Below are positions 53,775 to 61,025 of a stretch of 61,025 bases of DNA, in pieces. The DNA is from an uncultured Lachnospiraceae bacterium (GTDB lineage Bacteria > Bacillota_A > Clostridia > Lachnospirales > Lachnospiraceae). A program made the translations under genes and the position numbers. The stretch is from contig CADCIU010000010.1 in the NCBI GenBank assembly GCA_902801585.1, positions 1 to 61,025 on the forward strand. Direction: 5' to 3'. The notes under the pieces are model-generated. The model was not told where the DNA came from. It worked only from the letters and a program-made list of their open reading frames with translations, and did not search any database. Each line of letters starts with the position of its first letter. Positions within the stretch are counted from its first letter, which is position 1.

Positions 53775-54203
53775 TTAGAACTTAAGCTCTTCAGGCTTCT
53801 GGGCTGCGTGTTTGTGCTCGCCGCCTTCGTAAACGTAAAGCTTCTTGTACATCTGCTCACCAAGTCTTCCCTTAGGAAGCATTCCGCGGACTGCCTTCTC
53901 AACAACCCTGACAGGTTTGGTTCTGAGCATTTCACGAAGTGTTGTGTACTTCGCGCTTCCGACGTACTCGGAATGTCTGAAGTAGATCTTCTGATCCAGC
54001 TTCTTGCCGCTGACCTTGATCTTGCCGGCATTCAGAATGATCACATAATCGCCTGTGTCAAGGAAAGGGGTGAAGATCGGCTTGTTCTTGCCGCAAAGAA
54101 TCTTCGCGACTTCGGAAGCAAGACGACCAAGGGTCATATCAGTAGCGTCAACTACATACCATTTTCTCTCGATCTTTGCTGCGCTAGGCATATAGGTTTT
54201 CAT
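53775..54203 (-). CDS. rplM: Ribosomal protein L13
   Basis: Large-subunit protein L13, 142 residues: [51 protein letters not shown] and [19 protein letters not shown]. The ATG at 54203 has GGAGG at 7 nt and gives the usual start MKTYM; upstream in-frame codons overlap the leader. A consensus promoter and a structured leader precede it. Confidence 0.98.
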   Translation of the reverse strand: MKTYMPSAAKIERKWYVVDATDMTLGRLASEVAKILCGKNKPIFTPFLDTGDYVIILNAGKIKVSGKKLDQKIYFRHSEYVGSAKYTTLREMLRTKPVRVVEKAVRGMLPKGRLGEQMYKKLYVYEGGEHKHAAQKPEELKF

Positions 54204-54326
54204 CATATATCCTCCATTATCAGTTAACCGTCTTAGATAGTCATTGTCGTGCGATTCGCAGTCGGTGTATGATCCAAAACCGGGGAGTTTGGACATCAAA
54301 AAAGACGCAGTTCATCACCGTCGCAC
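54204..54326 (-). promoter_or_regulatory. Candidate L13 autoregulatory leader
   Basis: The transcript between the promoter and rplM is about 120 nt. Its 5' part folds as GACG...CGTC around GTGATGAACTG, followed by a T-rich stretch, then further complementary segments (GATCCAAAACC-like against GGTTTTGGATC). Firmicutes often carry an L13-binding leader here. I infer the role from position; the consensus was not aligned. Confidence 0.4.
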
Positions 54327-54332
54327 CCGAAT

Positions 54333-54361
54333 ATTATAAAATGTCGAAATGTGCTTGTCAA
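54333..54361 (-). promoter_or_regulatory. rplM-rpsI promoter
   Basis: Minus-strand TTGACA (54356-54361), exactly 17 bp, TATAAT (54333-54338): a perfect consensus sigma-A promoter. Confidence 0.92.
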
Positions 54362-54399
54362 TTTTTTTTAACACTTTTTTTGATTCTTTTGTATTCCGT

Positions 54400-55311
54400 T
54401 TACTGCTTTTGCACGGAAGCGGCAGGAAGGATCTGATACCTGACTAACGTCAGTCCTTCAGGTGGTGCCGTGGGCCCGGCTTTGGCCCTGTCGCAGGCCT
54501 CTAATATGGTCTGAACCTGTTCCGGCAGGATTGCTCCGCGTCCGACTTCCATCAGCGTGCCCGCTATGATCCGCACCATATTATACAGGAATCCGGTTCC
54601 GCTCACGCGAATTACGATCTCTCTGGGAGAGACTCCTCTGCGGGACGGTTCCGTTCTGCCCAGGAACTGTTCGCGTGCTGATCCCGCTCTCACCGGTAAC
54701 CCTTCCTCTTCAGTTTCAGGAAGACGCGGGGCGTTAAAGGCCACGGATTGCGCGATCTTCTCCTCCTCGCAGGGCTTCTCGATCACTTCAACCTGCGTGA
54801 CCGTGCGCGTTGTAGTCAGCGCCTGCGTATGAACACTGCAGAAACTCTTGAAGTCATGTTCTCCCACCAGGTACTGCGCCGCTTCCCGCATCTTGTCCAC
54901 ATCAAAGGGGGTATAAGAATAGAAGGAATATCTCCTCCTGCGCGGGGAAGGGAACTGCGCGTTGTAGATCACATAGTCGTATGTCTTGACGGTGTCGCAG
55001 AACCTGGGATGAAAGTCCGAAGGTACTTCTCTGGAATTCTGCACACAGATCTGTCCGGGAAGCCGGACATTGAGCGCGTTCGCGAATTTTTCCGGAGGGA
55101 TTCGGCTCTCCGTATCGAACACGGCCAGATTGCACAGTGCATGCACGCCGGCATCCGTCCTGCTCGCGCCGCTGACCTCGGTCTCCACACCTGTCAGCTC
55201 CGTGACCGCCCGATTCAGTTCTCTCTCGATGGTCGGGACTCCGCTTTTTTGTGCCTGAAATCCCGAATATCCGGTGCCGTCATAGGACACCGTGAGCAGT
55301 ATTCTCTTCAT
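54400..55311 (-). CDS. truA: tRNA pseudouridine(38-40) synthase, second copy
   Basis: TruA in the conserved ecfT-truA-rplM context. Seen: VSYDGTGYSGFQAQK, catalytic-aspartate loop GASRTDAGVHA, GEHDFKSFCSVHTQALTTTR and RVSGTGFLYNMVRIIAGTLMEVG. At 303 residues it is about 50 longer than the first copy, owing to an insertion of roughly residues 180-232 rich in Glu, Arg and Ser between the two halves of the C-terminal sheet. The start follows the ecfT gene by about 130 bp. Confidence 0.93.
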   Translation of the reverse strand: MKRILLTVSYDGTGYSGFQAQKSGVPTIERELNRAVTELTGVETEVSGASRTDAGVHALCNLAVFDTESRIPPEKFANALNVRLPGQICVQNSREVPSDFHPRFCDTVKTYDYVIYNAQFPSPRRRRYSFYSYTPFDVDKMREAAQYLVGEHDFKSFCSVHTQALTTTRTVTQVEVIEKPCEEEKIAQSVAFNAPRLPETEEEGLPVRAGSAREQFLGRTEPSRRGVSPREIVIRVSGTGFLYNMVRIIAGTLMEVGRGAILPEQVQTILEACDRAKAGPTAPPEGLTLVRYQILPAASVQKQ

Positions 55312-55438
55312 ATCCGCTTTCCCTCGTGTCCCGCCGGCATAGATCCGGACGGCCCATCCCTGTGGTCAGTGTTTTGACCGGGGTCTTTCCGGATGCTCAT
55401 TGCCGCTCCTTCCCGGAAGACCATTGACCGGGGCTTTC

Positions 55439-56239
55439 TCAGAAAATCACCCGCGTTGTGATGCATAGCGCAAAAAACGCTGTCAAAATACCGTATGCCA
55501 CATAATCTTTACTGCTGTATACAAGCGGTTTCATCTTGGTTCGACCTTCTCCTCCGCGATAGCATCTCGCTTCCATGGCCATGGCCAGATCGTTGGCTCT
55601 GCGAAAGGCGGAGATGAAGAGCGGGACGAGAAGAGGTACGAGGCTCTTTATCTTTTTCACTATATTCCTGCTCTCAAAATCCGCCCCTCTCGCGATCTGC
55701 GCCTTCATGATCTTGTCCGTCTCCTCCATGAGGATCGGAATAAAGCGCAAGGCGATCGACATCATCATGGCGATCTCGTGGACCGGCACGCGGACTTTTT
55801 TGAGCGGACGCATCAGGGATTCCAGCGCATCCGTGAGCTGTGTGGGCGTAGTCGTCAGTGTCATGATGGAGGAGCCCAGGATCAAAAGGCTCAGGCGCAG
55901 TGCCATTTTAATGGCAAAACTGATACCTTCCTTCGTGATCTTGAAGATCCATGCCTGCCAGACCACTTCGCCGGGTGTCAGAAAAAGGTTGAAACAGACT
56001 GTTATGAGCAGCAGGAACAGGATCGTCTTCATTCCCCTCACGATATATCGGAAAGGCACATGGGAAAGGCGGATCATCGCGAACAGGAACAGCGCTGCCA
56101 GCAGGTATCCCGCAAAGGAACTCACGACAAACAGCGAGATCAGATAGACAAATGTCCCGACCAGTTTGACGCGGGGATCCAGCCTGTGAAGCACAGAATC
56201 CGTTTGATAGTATTGACCTAGTGTAATTGAATCAAACAT
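55439..56239 (-). CDS. ecfT: ECF transporter T component
   Basis: Membrane-embedded EcfT that couples ATP hydrolysis by EcfA to vitamin- or metal-binding S components. 266 residues with about five helices: [20 protein letters not shown], then the coupling motifs ending in Ala-Arg-Gly ([10 protein letters not shown]) and [13 protein letters not shown]. The ATG at 56239 has GGAGGG and overlaps the 3' end of the ecfA fusion by 8 bp. No S component is present nearby, as usual for the shared (group II) module. Confidence 0.95.
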   Translation of the reverse strand: MFDSITLGQYYQTDSVLHRLDPRVKLVGTFVYLISLFVVSSFAGYLLAALFLFAMIRLSHVPFRYIVRGMKTILFLLLITVCFNLFLTPGEVVWQAWIFKITKEGISFAIKMALRLSLLILGSSIMTLTTTPTQLTDALESLMRPLKKVRVPVHEIAMMMSIALRFIPILMEETDKIMKAQIARGADFESRNIVKKIKSLVPLLVPLFISAFRRANDLAMAMEARCYRGGEGRTKMKPLVYSSKDYVAYGILTAFFALCITTRVIF

Positions 56240-58088
56240 GCAGCTCCCTCCGGTGCGCCAGAATCTCTGCTGCCGCTTCACTGACTCTGAGGACATCGGT
56301 GTTCACGTCCAGTCCTCTCTCTTTTAACAGCTTCATGATATAGGTGATCTGGGGCGCTGAGAGACCCAGATTTTCGAGCTCTTTCACATGGCGGAACACA
56401 CTTACGGGCTCGTCATCGTAGAGCAGACTTCCATCGCTCATGACCATGATGCGGTCCACATAGTTTGCAATGTCATCCATACTGTGAGAGACGAGGATGA
56501 TCGTCATGTTGAGGTTCTTCTTCATGTCTGCGATCATTCCCAGGATCTCGTCGCGGCCTCTCGGATCAAGTCCCGCTGTGGGTTCATCGAGGATCAGGAT
56601 CTTAGGTCTCATCGCCAGAACTCCTGCGATCGCAGCGCGTCGTTTCTCCCCGCCCGAGAGGTCAAAAGGAGATGCTTTGTACAGTGCTTTGGGCATCTTT
56701 ACGCTCTCCAGTGCCTCGATGGCGCGCTTTTTGGCATCTCCATCGCTCATTCCCAGATTCTTTGGGCCAAACATGACGTCCGTGAGTACATCCACCTCGA
56801 ACAGCTGATGCTCCGGATACTGAAAGACCAGGCCCACGTTGGACCGCAGCTTCTTTTTGTCAAAGTGATCGCTTTCAATATCCTCACCGTTGTAATAGAC
56901 ATGTCCGGAAGTGACCTTGAGGAGCCCGTTCAGCGTCTGCACAAATGTGGATTTGCCGGATCCCGTGTGTCCGATCAGCCCGATGAACTGATCATTCGGG
57001 ATGTCGACGGAGATGTGGTCCAGGGCATTCACCTGCATAGCAGTGCCCCTCTCATATACGAAACAGATATCGTCTACCCTGATCCCTTGATCGCCCGGAT
57101 GGGCGCCGTTCTCTGCGCGCTGCTCCGAAGATGTTTCACTTCGAATTTCATTCGGCACTTCGTTTGAAATTTCGTTCGGTGTTTCCGACTGAAGATCTCC
57201 GCTCTCGTCTTCTTCCGGTTGTACCTGCGCGGCTTCTTCTTGCGGCAGCGGGCCCAAAAGTGCATCTGCCAGCTGCTCCTTTGTCAAAATACCGACAGGG
57301 ATCGGGAGTCCGGCTTTGCGAAGTTCATAGGCAAGAAGCGTCACCTGCGGCACATCGAGATGGAGCTCTTTCATTTTCTCCACCTGGCTGAAGATCTCGT
57401 GCGGGGTTCCTCTCATGACGACTTTGCCGGTCTCCATGACAAATATCGTATCCGCTTCGATCGCTTCCTCCATATAATGCGTGATCAGAATGACTGTGAT
57501 CTTCTTCTCGCGATTGAGCTTCACGGCGGCTTTGATCACTTCTTTTCTGCCGTTTGGATCCAGCATTGCGGTGGGTTCGTCCAGAATGATGCATTTGGGC
57601 TGCATGGCGATCACGCCCGCGATGGAAACTCTTTGCTTTTGACCGCCTGAGAGCCGGTTGGGAGATTTCTTTCGATGCTCCAGCATGCCAACCGTTTTCA
57701 GGCCTTCTTCCACCCTGGTCCAGATCTCCTGCGTTGGAACACCAATGTTCTCCGGTCCGAATCCCACATCCTCCTCGACCACCTGCGCGATGATCTGGTT
57801 GTCGGGATTCTGAAAGACCATGCCGGCCTCCCTTCGGATCTCCCAGAGGTTCTTCTCGTCTTTGGTGTCATATCCGTCGACCCAAACCGTTCCCTCCGTG
57901 GGGAAGAGCAAAGCATTCAGGTGCTTGGCAAGCGTGGATTTACCGGATCCGTTGTGGCCAAGGATCGCTATGAACTGCCCGGGTTCGATGTGAAGGTCTA
58001 TTCCGTCAATCGCGCGGACCGTGCCCGCAGCGTTTCCTTCATCGTCTCTCTTTATATAATCGTGTATCAGCTTTTGTATCTTGATCAT
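56232..58088 (-). CDS. ecfA: Fused ECF ATPase EcfA1-EcfA2
   Basis: One 618-residue chain with two complete ABC ATPase domains that are normally separate genes (cbiO1 and cbiO2). First half: Walker [11 protein letters not shown]-loop FQNPDNQI, signature LSGGQKQR, Walker [14 protein letters not shown]. Second half: [43 protein letters not shown]. The linker (about 285-340) is acidic and repetitive ([14 protein letters not shown]). The ATG at 58088 has AGG at 9 nt; a TTG six bases earlier is possible. EcfT follows with overlap. It energises uptake through interchangeable S components. Confidence 0.95.
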   Translation of the reverse strand: MIKIQKLIHDYIKRDDEGNAAGTVRAIDGIDLHIEPGQFIAILGHNGSGKSTLAKHLNALLFPTEGTVWVDGYDTKDEKNLWEIRREAGMVFQNPDNQIIAQVVEEDVGFGPENIGVPTQEIWTRVEEGLKTVGMLEHRKKSPNRLSGGQKQRVSIAGVIAMQPKCIILDEPTAMLDPNGRKEVIKAAVKLNREKKITVILITHYMEEAIEADTIFVMETGKVVMRGTPHEIFSQVEKMKELHLDVPQVTLLAYELRKAGLPIPVGILTKEQLADALLGPLPQEEAAQVQPEEDESGDLQSETPNEISNEVPNEIRSETSSEQRAENGAHPGDQGIRVDDICFVYERGTAMQVNALDHISVDIPNDQFIGLIGHTGSGKSTFVQTLNGLLKVTSGHVYYNGEDIESDHFDKKKLRSNVGLVFQYPEHQLFEVDVLTDVMFGPKNLGMSDGDAKKRAIEALESVKMPKALYKASPFDLSGGEKRRAAIAGVLAMRPKILILDEPTAGLDPRGRDEILGMIADMKKNLNMTIILVSHSMDDIANYVDRIMVMSDGSLLYDDEPVSVFRHVKELENLGLSAPQITYIMKLLKERGLDVNTDVLRVSEAAAEILAHRRELHV

Positions 58089-58145
58089 TGGCAAAGACCT
58101 GTCTCCGGACCCATCCGGTCTTATTTGTCACAATACGTTTACAAA

Positions 58146-58174
58146 AAGCCTCCGAGAACAAATCCCGGAGGCTT
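58146..58174 (-). terminator. Terminator after rplQ
   Basis: AAGCCTCCG and CGGAGGCTT form a 9-bp stem with an 11-nt loop, followed on the minus strand by TTTTTGT. It separates the alpha operon from the ECF genes, perhaps only partly. Confidence 0.85.
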
Positions 58175-58205
58175 ATCTATCTTACTTTCTGTCAGATCTG
58201 ATTCA

Positions 58206-58742
58206 TCAGACAAACTCGAGCACGACTTCCATTGCACCGTCGCCGCGTCTCTGGCCGATCTTGATGATTCTTGTATAGCCGCCGTTACGGTTCGCATACT
58301 TGGGACCATATTCGCTGAACAGTTTCTCAACAAGATCTACATTCTTGGAATTCTTTCTTTTGGCTTTGCCGTCAGCAGGAACCTCAACAACAGGATAGAG
58401 ATAGCGCATAAGCTGTCTTCTTGCGTGCAGGCGTGCAGGGGAATCCTTTTTGATCTTCTTCTCTACTGTATCGAAAACAGTAACTCTCTTGCCTTCCACG
58501 ACTTCTTTAACGCGCTTTCCGTCCTTGTCCTTGCGGGCAACCTTAGCCTGAACGGTAACTTCCTCGTAGTCATCCTTGTACTTTGCAGCCAGTGTGATCA
58601 TAGGCTCTACGATCTTCTGAACTTCTTTTGCTCTCGCTTCTGTGGTGATGATCTTGCCCTTGTAGATCAGAGCAGTGACCTGGTTGCGGAGCAGAGCTTT
58701 TCTCAGTTTCGTCTTTTTGCCGAGTTTTCTGTACATTGCCAT
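58206..58742 (-). CDS. rplQ: Ribosomal protein L17, extended form
   Basis: Large-subunit L17. Core: MAMYRKLGKKTKLRKALLRNQ, TALIYKGKIITTEARAKEVQ and the C-terminal NRNGGYTRIIKIGQRRGDGA. At 178 residues it exceeds the usual 115-130 by an insertion of about 50 residues (roughly 60-115, Lys/Val rich) in the middle. Similar extended L17 proteins are known in clostridial families. It follows rpoA. Confidence 0.95.
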   Translation of the reverse strand: MAMYRKLGKKTKLRKALLRNQVTALIYKGKIITTEARAKEVQKIVEPMITLAAKYKDDYEEVTVQAKVARKDKDGKRVKEVVEGKRVTVFDTVEKKIKKDSPARLHARRQLMRYLYPVVEVPADGKAKRKNSKNVDLVEKLFSEYGPKYANRNGGYTRIIKIGQRRGDGAMEVVLEFV

Positions 58743-58877
58743 TTTATTTTCCTCCTTTATGACAGCGCCGAAGGGAACACTCTTATGGATTTATCTCCCT
58801 TCGGTTTGCGGCACTGCCGCGGCCGTCGACCGCCTCGCACTCTTCGGTTTTACCTCAGCGGAACTATGTTGATGCGT

Positions 58878-59843
58878 TTATTGGGGAGCTTCCTCGCTGG
58901 AATTGAGGGAAAGTCCCAGTTCCTTGAGTTTCTCCAGTACTTCCTCGAGAGACTTGCGGCCCAGGTTGCGAACCTTCATCATCTCATCAGGAGTCTTGTT
59001 GCAGAGCTCTTCTACTGTGTTGATACCTGCTCTCTTGAGGCAGTTGTAAGAACGGACAGAAAGCTCAAGTTCATCGATGCTCATCTCAAGAACTTTCTCT
59101 TTCTGGTCATATTCTTTCTCAACCATGATCTCTGCTGTCTTGGCGTTCTCAGACAGGTCGATGAACACGCTCAGGTGCTCGCTCAGTACCTTGGCTGCAA
59201 GGCTGACCGCCTCGTCAGGTCCGATCGTGCCGTTGGTTGTCACATCAAGCGTGAGCTTATCGTAGTCTGTCTGCTGACCGACACGGGTGTTCTCCACTAT
59301 GACGTTGACTCTTTCCACAGGTGTATAAATGGAATCCACCGGGATGACGCCGATCTTTGTGTCAGGCGTCTTATTCTTGTCAGAGCTGATATAGCCCCTT
59401 CCTTTTGTGATCGTAAGCTCGATGAAAAGCTTCGTGTCTTTTCCGCTGAGTGTTGCGATCACAAGATCCGGATTCATGATCTGAATATCCTGATCCACCT
59501 GAATATCGGAAGCGCGGACAACGCCTTCTCCCTCATACTCGATATAAGCATTCTTGGGCTCGTTAGTCTCACTGCTGTTCTTAATGGACAGTCCTTTGAT
59601 ATTCATAATGATTTCAGTGACATCTTCCTTGACTCCGGGGATAGCACCGAATTCATGCTGCACGCCGTCAATCTTGACCTGGCTTACAGCAGCACCGGGA
59701 AGCGAAGAAAGCATGATTCTTCTGAGTGAGTTTCCAAGAGTAATGCCGTAGCCTCTCTCAAGGGGTTCCACCACAAATCTGCCATACTTCTTGTCATCAG
59801 AGATCTCCACGACCTCGATGCTCGGTCTTTCAAAATCAAACAC
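58878..59843 (-). CDS. rpoA: RNA polymerase alpha subunit
   Basis: Alpha subunit with the N-terminal dimerisation domain ([24 protein letters not shown]) and the C-terminal domain that contacts UP elements and activators ([37 protein letters not shown]). The start is a GTG at 59843 with AGGAGG at 8 nt, giving 321 residues; the open frame upstream lacks a ribosome site. Confidence 0.97.
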   Translation of the reverse strand: MFDFERPSIEVVEISDDKKYGRFVVEPLERGYGITLGNSLRRIMLSSLPGAAVSQVKIDGVQHEFGAIPGVKEDVTEIIMNIKGLSIKNSSETNEPKNAYIEYEGEGVVRASDIQVDQDIQIMNPDLVIATLSGKDTKLFIELTITKGRGYISSDKNKTPDTKIGVIPVDSIYTPVERVNVIVENTRVGQQTDYDKLTLDVTTNGTIGPDEAVSLAAKVLSEHLSVFIDLSENAKTAEIMVEKEYDQKEKVLEMSIDELELSVRSYNCLKRAGINTVEELCNKTPDEMMKVRNLGRKSLEEVLEKLKELGLSLNSSEEAPQ

Positions 59844-59893
59844 GCGAATACCCTCCTTTGCGCAGCTCGTCGTCAACAGTAAAGCGTAATAAA

Positions 59894-59922
59894 CCCGCCT
59901 GCGCGTCGACGCGCAGGCCGGG
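59894..59922 (-). terminator. Possible attenuator between rpsD and rpoA
   Basis: A GC-rich perfect stem (CCTGCGCG/CGCGCAGG extended by CCCG/CGGG) is followed on the minus strand by TTTATTA. Inside an operon that must continue to rpoA, this suggests partial termination or RNA processing. Confidence 0.5.
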
Positions 59923-59933
59923 TATTTACTGCA

Positions 59934-60527
59934 TTACTTGGAATACAACTCGACGATAAGCATCTCATCAACAGGAACATCGATCTGCTCTCTGCGGGGG
60001 AGTGCGCTGACAGTGCCCTTCAGGGCTTCTTTGTCGACTGCGATCCACTCGGGAGTCAGTCTTCCTGCTGTCACTTCCATGATATCCTTGAAGCGCTGGA
60101 TGGACTTGGAGCTCTCTTTGACCTCAACCACATCGCCGGCTTTTACGCGGTAAGAAGGAAGATTGATGCATCTGCCGTTTACGAAGATGTGCTTATGTCC
60201 GACAACCTGTCTTGCTTCACGTCTGGTTCTTGCGAACCCCATACGGAAAACAACGTTGTCAAGACGGCTCTCGAGCATAGTCATCAGGTTTTCACCCGTC
60301 ATGCCCTTCATCTTATCAGCCTTCTCATAGTAATTTCTGAAAGGCTTCTCAAGTACGCCGTAAATGAATTTCGCTTTCTGCTTCTCACGAAGCTGAAGTC
60401 CGTACTCACTCAGCTTGCGGCTTCTGCGGATCAGTGTCCTCTTGGACTTCTTATCATATCCAAGGAATGTGGGGTCCAGATCGAGAGATCTGCATCTTTT
60501 CAGTACTGGTGTCTTATCTACTGCCAT
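59934..60527 (-). CDS. rpsD: Ribosomal protein S4
   Basis: Small-subunit assembly protein, 197 residues, with KRCRSLDLDPTFLGYDKKSK, RKLSEYGLQLREKQKAKFIY, and the S4 RNA-binding domain LESRLDNVVFRMGFARTRREARQVVGHKHI. The first cysteine pattern is the zinc-free type. Located between rpsK and rpoA as in Clostridia. Confidence 0.98.
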   Translation of the reverse strand: MAVDKTPVLKRCRSLDLDPTFLGYDKKSKRTLIRRSRKLSEYGLQLREKQKAKFIYGVLEKPFRNYYEKADKMKGMTGENLMTMLESRLDNVVFRMGFARTRREARQVVGHKHIFVNGRCINLPSYRVKAGDVVEVKESSKSIQRFKDIMEVTAGRLTPEWIAVDKEALKGTVSALPRREQIDVPVDEMLIVELYSK

Positions 60528-60772
60528 TTTGGCTCCTTTCTGTCACGGTCATCGCCGTGATTGTTGTTTACAACACGCTTCGCGTGCCTTCTTCCAAATA
60601 ATTAGTATTTGTGAATAGTGAGTTTCTATTTGTGAATTACTTGTGGTACAAGAAACGATCCGCTTCGCGTTTCTGTTTCGCTTTGCATCTTCGAAAAAAG
60701 ATTCTTCCCGTGAGCAGTCTCACGTAAAGCTCATTTTTTCAAGTCAGCGCACCACTCGTAATTACGCGCATA
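60528..60772 (-). other. 245-bp leader between rpsK and rpsD
   Basis: Unusually long for an internal ribosomal-operon gap and without a gene. It contains several minus-strand hairpins: CACGG/CCGTG just before rpsD, CACGCGAAGCGTG, and GAAACG/CGTTTC. S4 controls its own synthesis in Firmicutes through an upstream structure, so an S4-binding leader is a reasonable inference. Confidence 0.4.
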
Positions 60773-61025
60773 TTATACTCTGCGTCTCTTGGGGGGACGG
60801 CAGCCGTTGTGAGGAACGGGAGTCACATCTGTGATGGAGATGATCTCCAGTCCGTTTGCATTCAGAGCGCGGATTGCGGCTTCTCTTCCTGAACCAGGTC
60901 CCTTTACGAATACATCGACTGCTTTAAGTCCATGAATCTGCGCAGCCTTGGTAGCTGTCTCTGCTGCCATCTGTGCTGCATAGGGAGTAGATTTCCTTGA
61001 ACCTTTGAATCCAAGACCGCCTGCA
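60773..61025 (-). CDS. rpsK: Ribosomal protein S11, 5' end outside the window
   Basis: C-terminal 83 residues of S11: [20 protein letters not shown], the [18 protein letters not shown] segment that binds the 690 loop of 16S rRNA, and the end [20 protein letters not shown]. The gene continues past base 61025, where the alpha operon (rpsM and others) is expected. Confidence 0.97.
   Translation of the reverse strand, partial: AGGLGFKGSRKSTPYAAQMAAETATKAAQIHGLKAVDVFVKGPGSGREAAIRALNANGLEIISITDVTPVPHNGCRPPKRRRV

Noticed and set aside
57675..59729. Long 684-codon plus-strand frame
   Set aside because: It lies antisense to ecfA, rplQ and rpoA, has no domain signature, and is a shadow of their codon composition.
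22373..61025. CRISPR arrays, tRNA genes and prophage modules
   Set aside because: No spaced identical repeats of CRISPR type, no cloverleaf with CCA-proximal consensus, and no phage structural genes were seen anywhere in the window.

Overview
The window looks like a chromosomal segment of an anaerobic Gram-positive member of the Clostridia, most likely Lachnospiraceae. Evidence: moderate GC, strong Shine-Dalgarno sites, the Firmicutes order of ribosomal and cobalt/ECF genes at the right end, RNase Y, a desulfoferrodoxin, oxygen-sensitive acyl-CoA dehydratase activase chemistry, and an extended ribosomal protein L17. Most genes lie on the minus strand.

Layout. 1-1,750 is an accessory edge with a truncated TetR regulator whose promoter and paired operators survive, an AT-rich orphan gene and IS21-like terminal repeats. 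1,751-17,716 is mainly housekeeping: RlmD-type methyltransferase, desulfoferrodoxin, a ribosomal GTPase fused to a Rae1/YacP nuclease, purC, a YgjP-type metallopeptidase, a lipid flippase, glgA, rny, recX-recA with an SOS box, a degenerate sigma-like protein and a rhomboid-like membrane protein. 17,855-22,318 is a single 1,448-residue activase/dehydratase-like protein.

22,373-23,043 has no gene, but has a consensus promoter, many hairpins and a terminator on the minus strand: a candidate large structured RNA of about 635 nt. 23,175-40,750 carries glyA, a PAP2-like protein, an LCP protein, proC, a lipoprotein metallopeptidase, a HAD phosphatase, truA, a MoxR-VWA-LRR cluster, galE, an EEP-family protein and a YdcF-like protein. 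40,932-49,201 holds unusual architectures: HPr fused to D-lactate dehydrogenase, a pair of RyR-domain membrane proteins (one a K+ channel), a Gfo/Idh/MocA oxidoreductase, and isopropylmalate synthase fused to an AraC DNA-binding domain.

49,384-50,973 is the most unusual stretch. Two 233-bp elements (A) in opposite orientation flank two 108-bp hairpin elements (B), also in opposite orientation. In both families the basal stems differ between copies by compensatory changes while the cores are nearly identical. This indicates selection on a folded RNA or single-stranded DNA.

51,038-61,025 returns to core genes: apt, an L,D-transpeptidase, then (in transcription order from the right edge) rpsK, rpsD, rpoA, rplQ, a fused EcfA1-EcfA2, ecfT, a second truA, rplM and rpsI. 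All functional names come from motif reading by eye; no database search was run.
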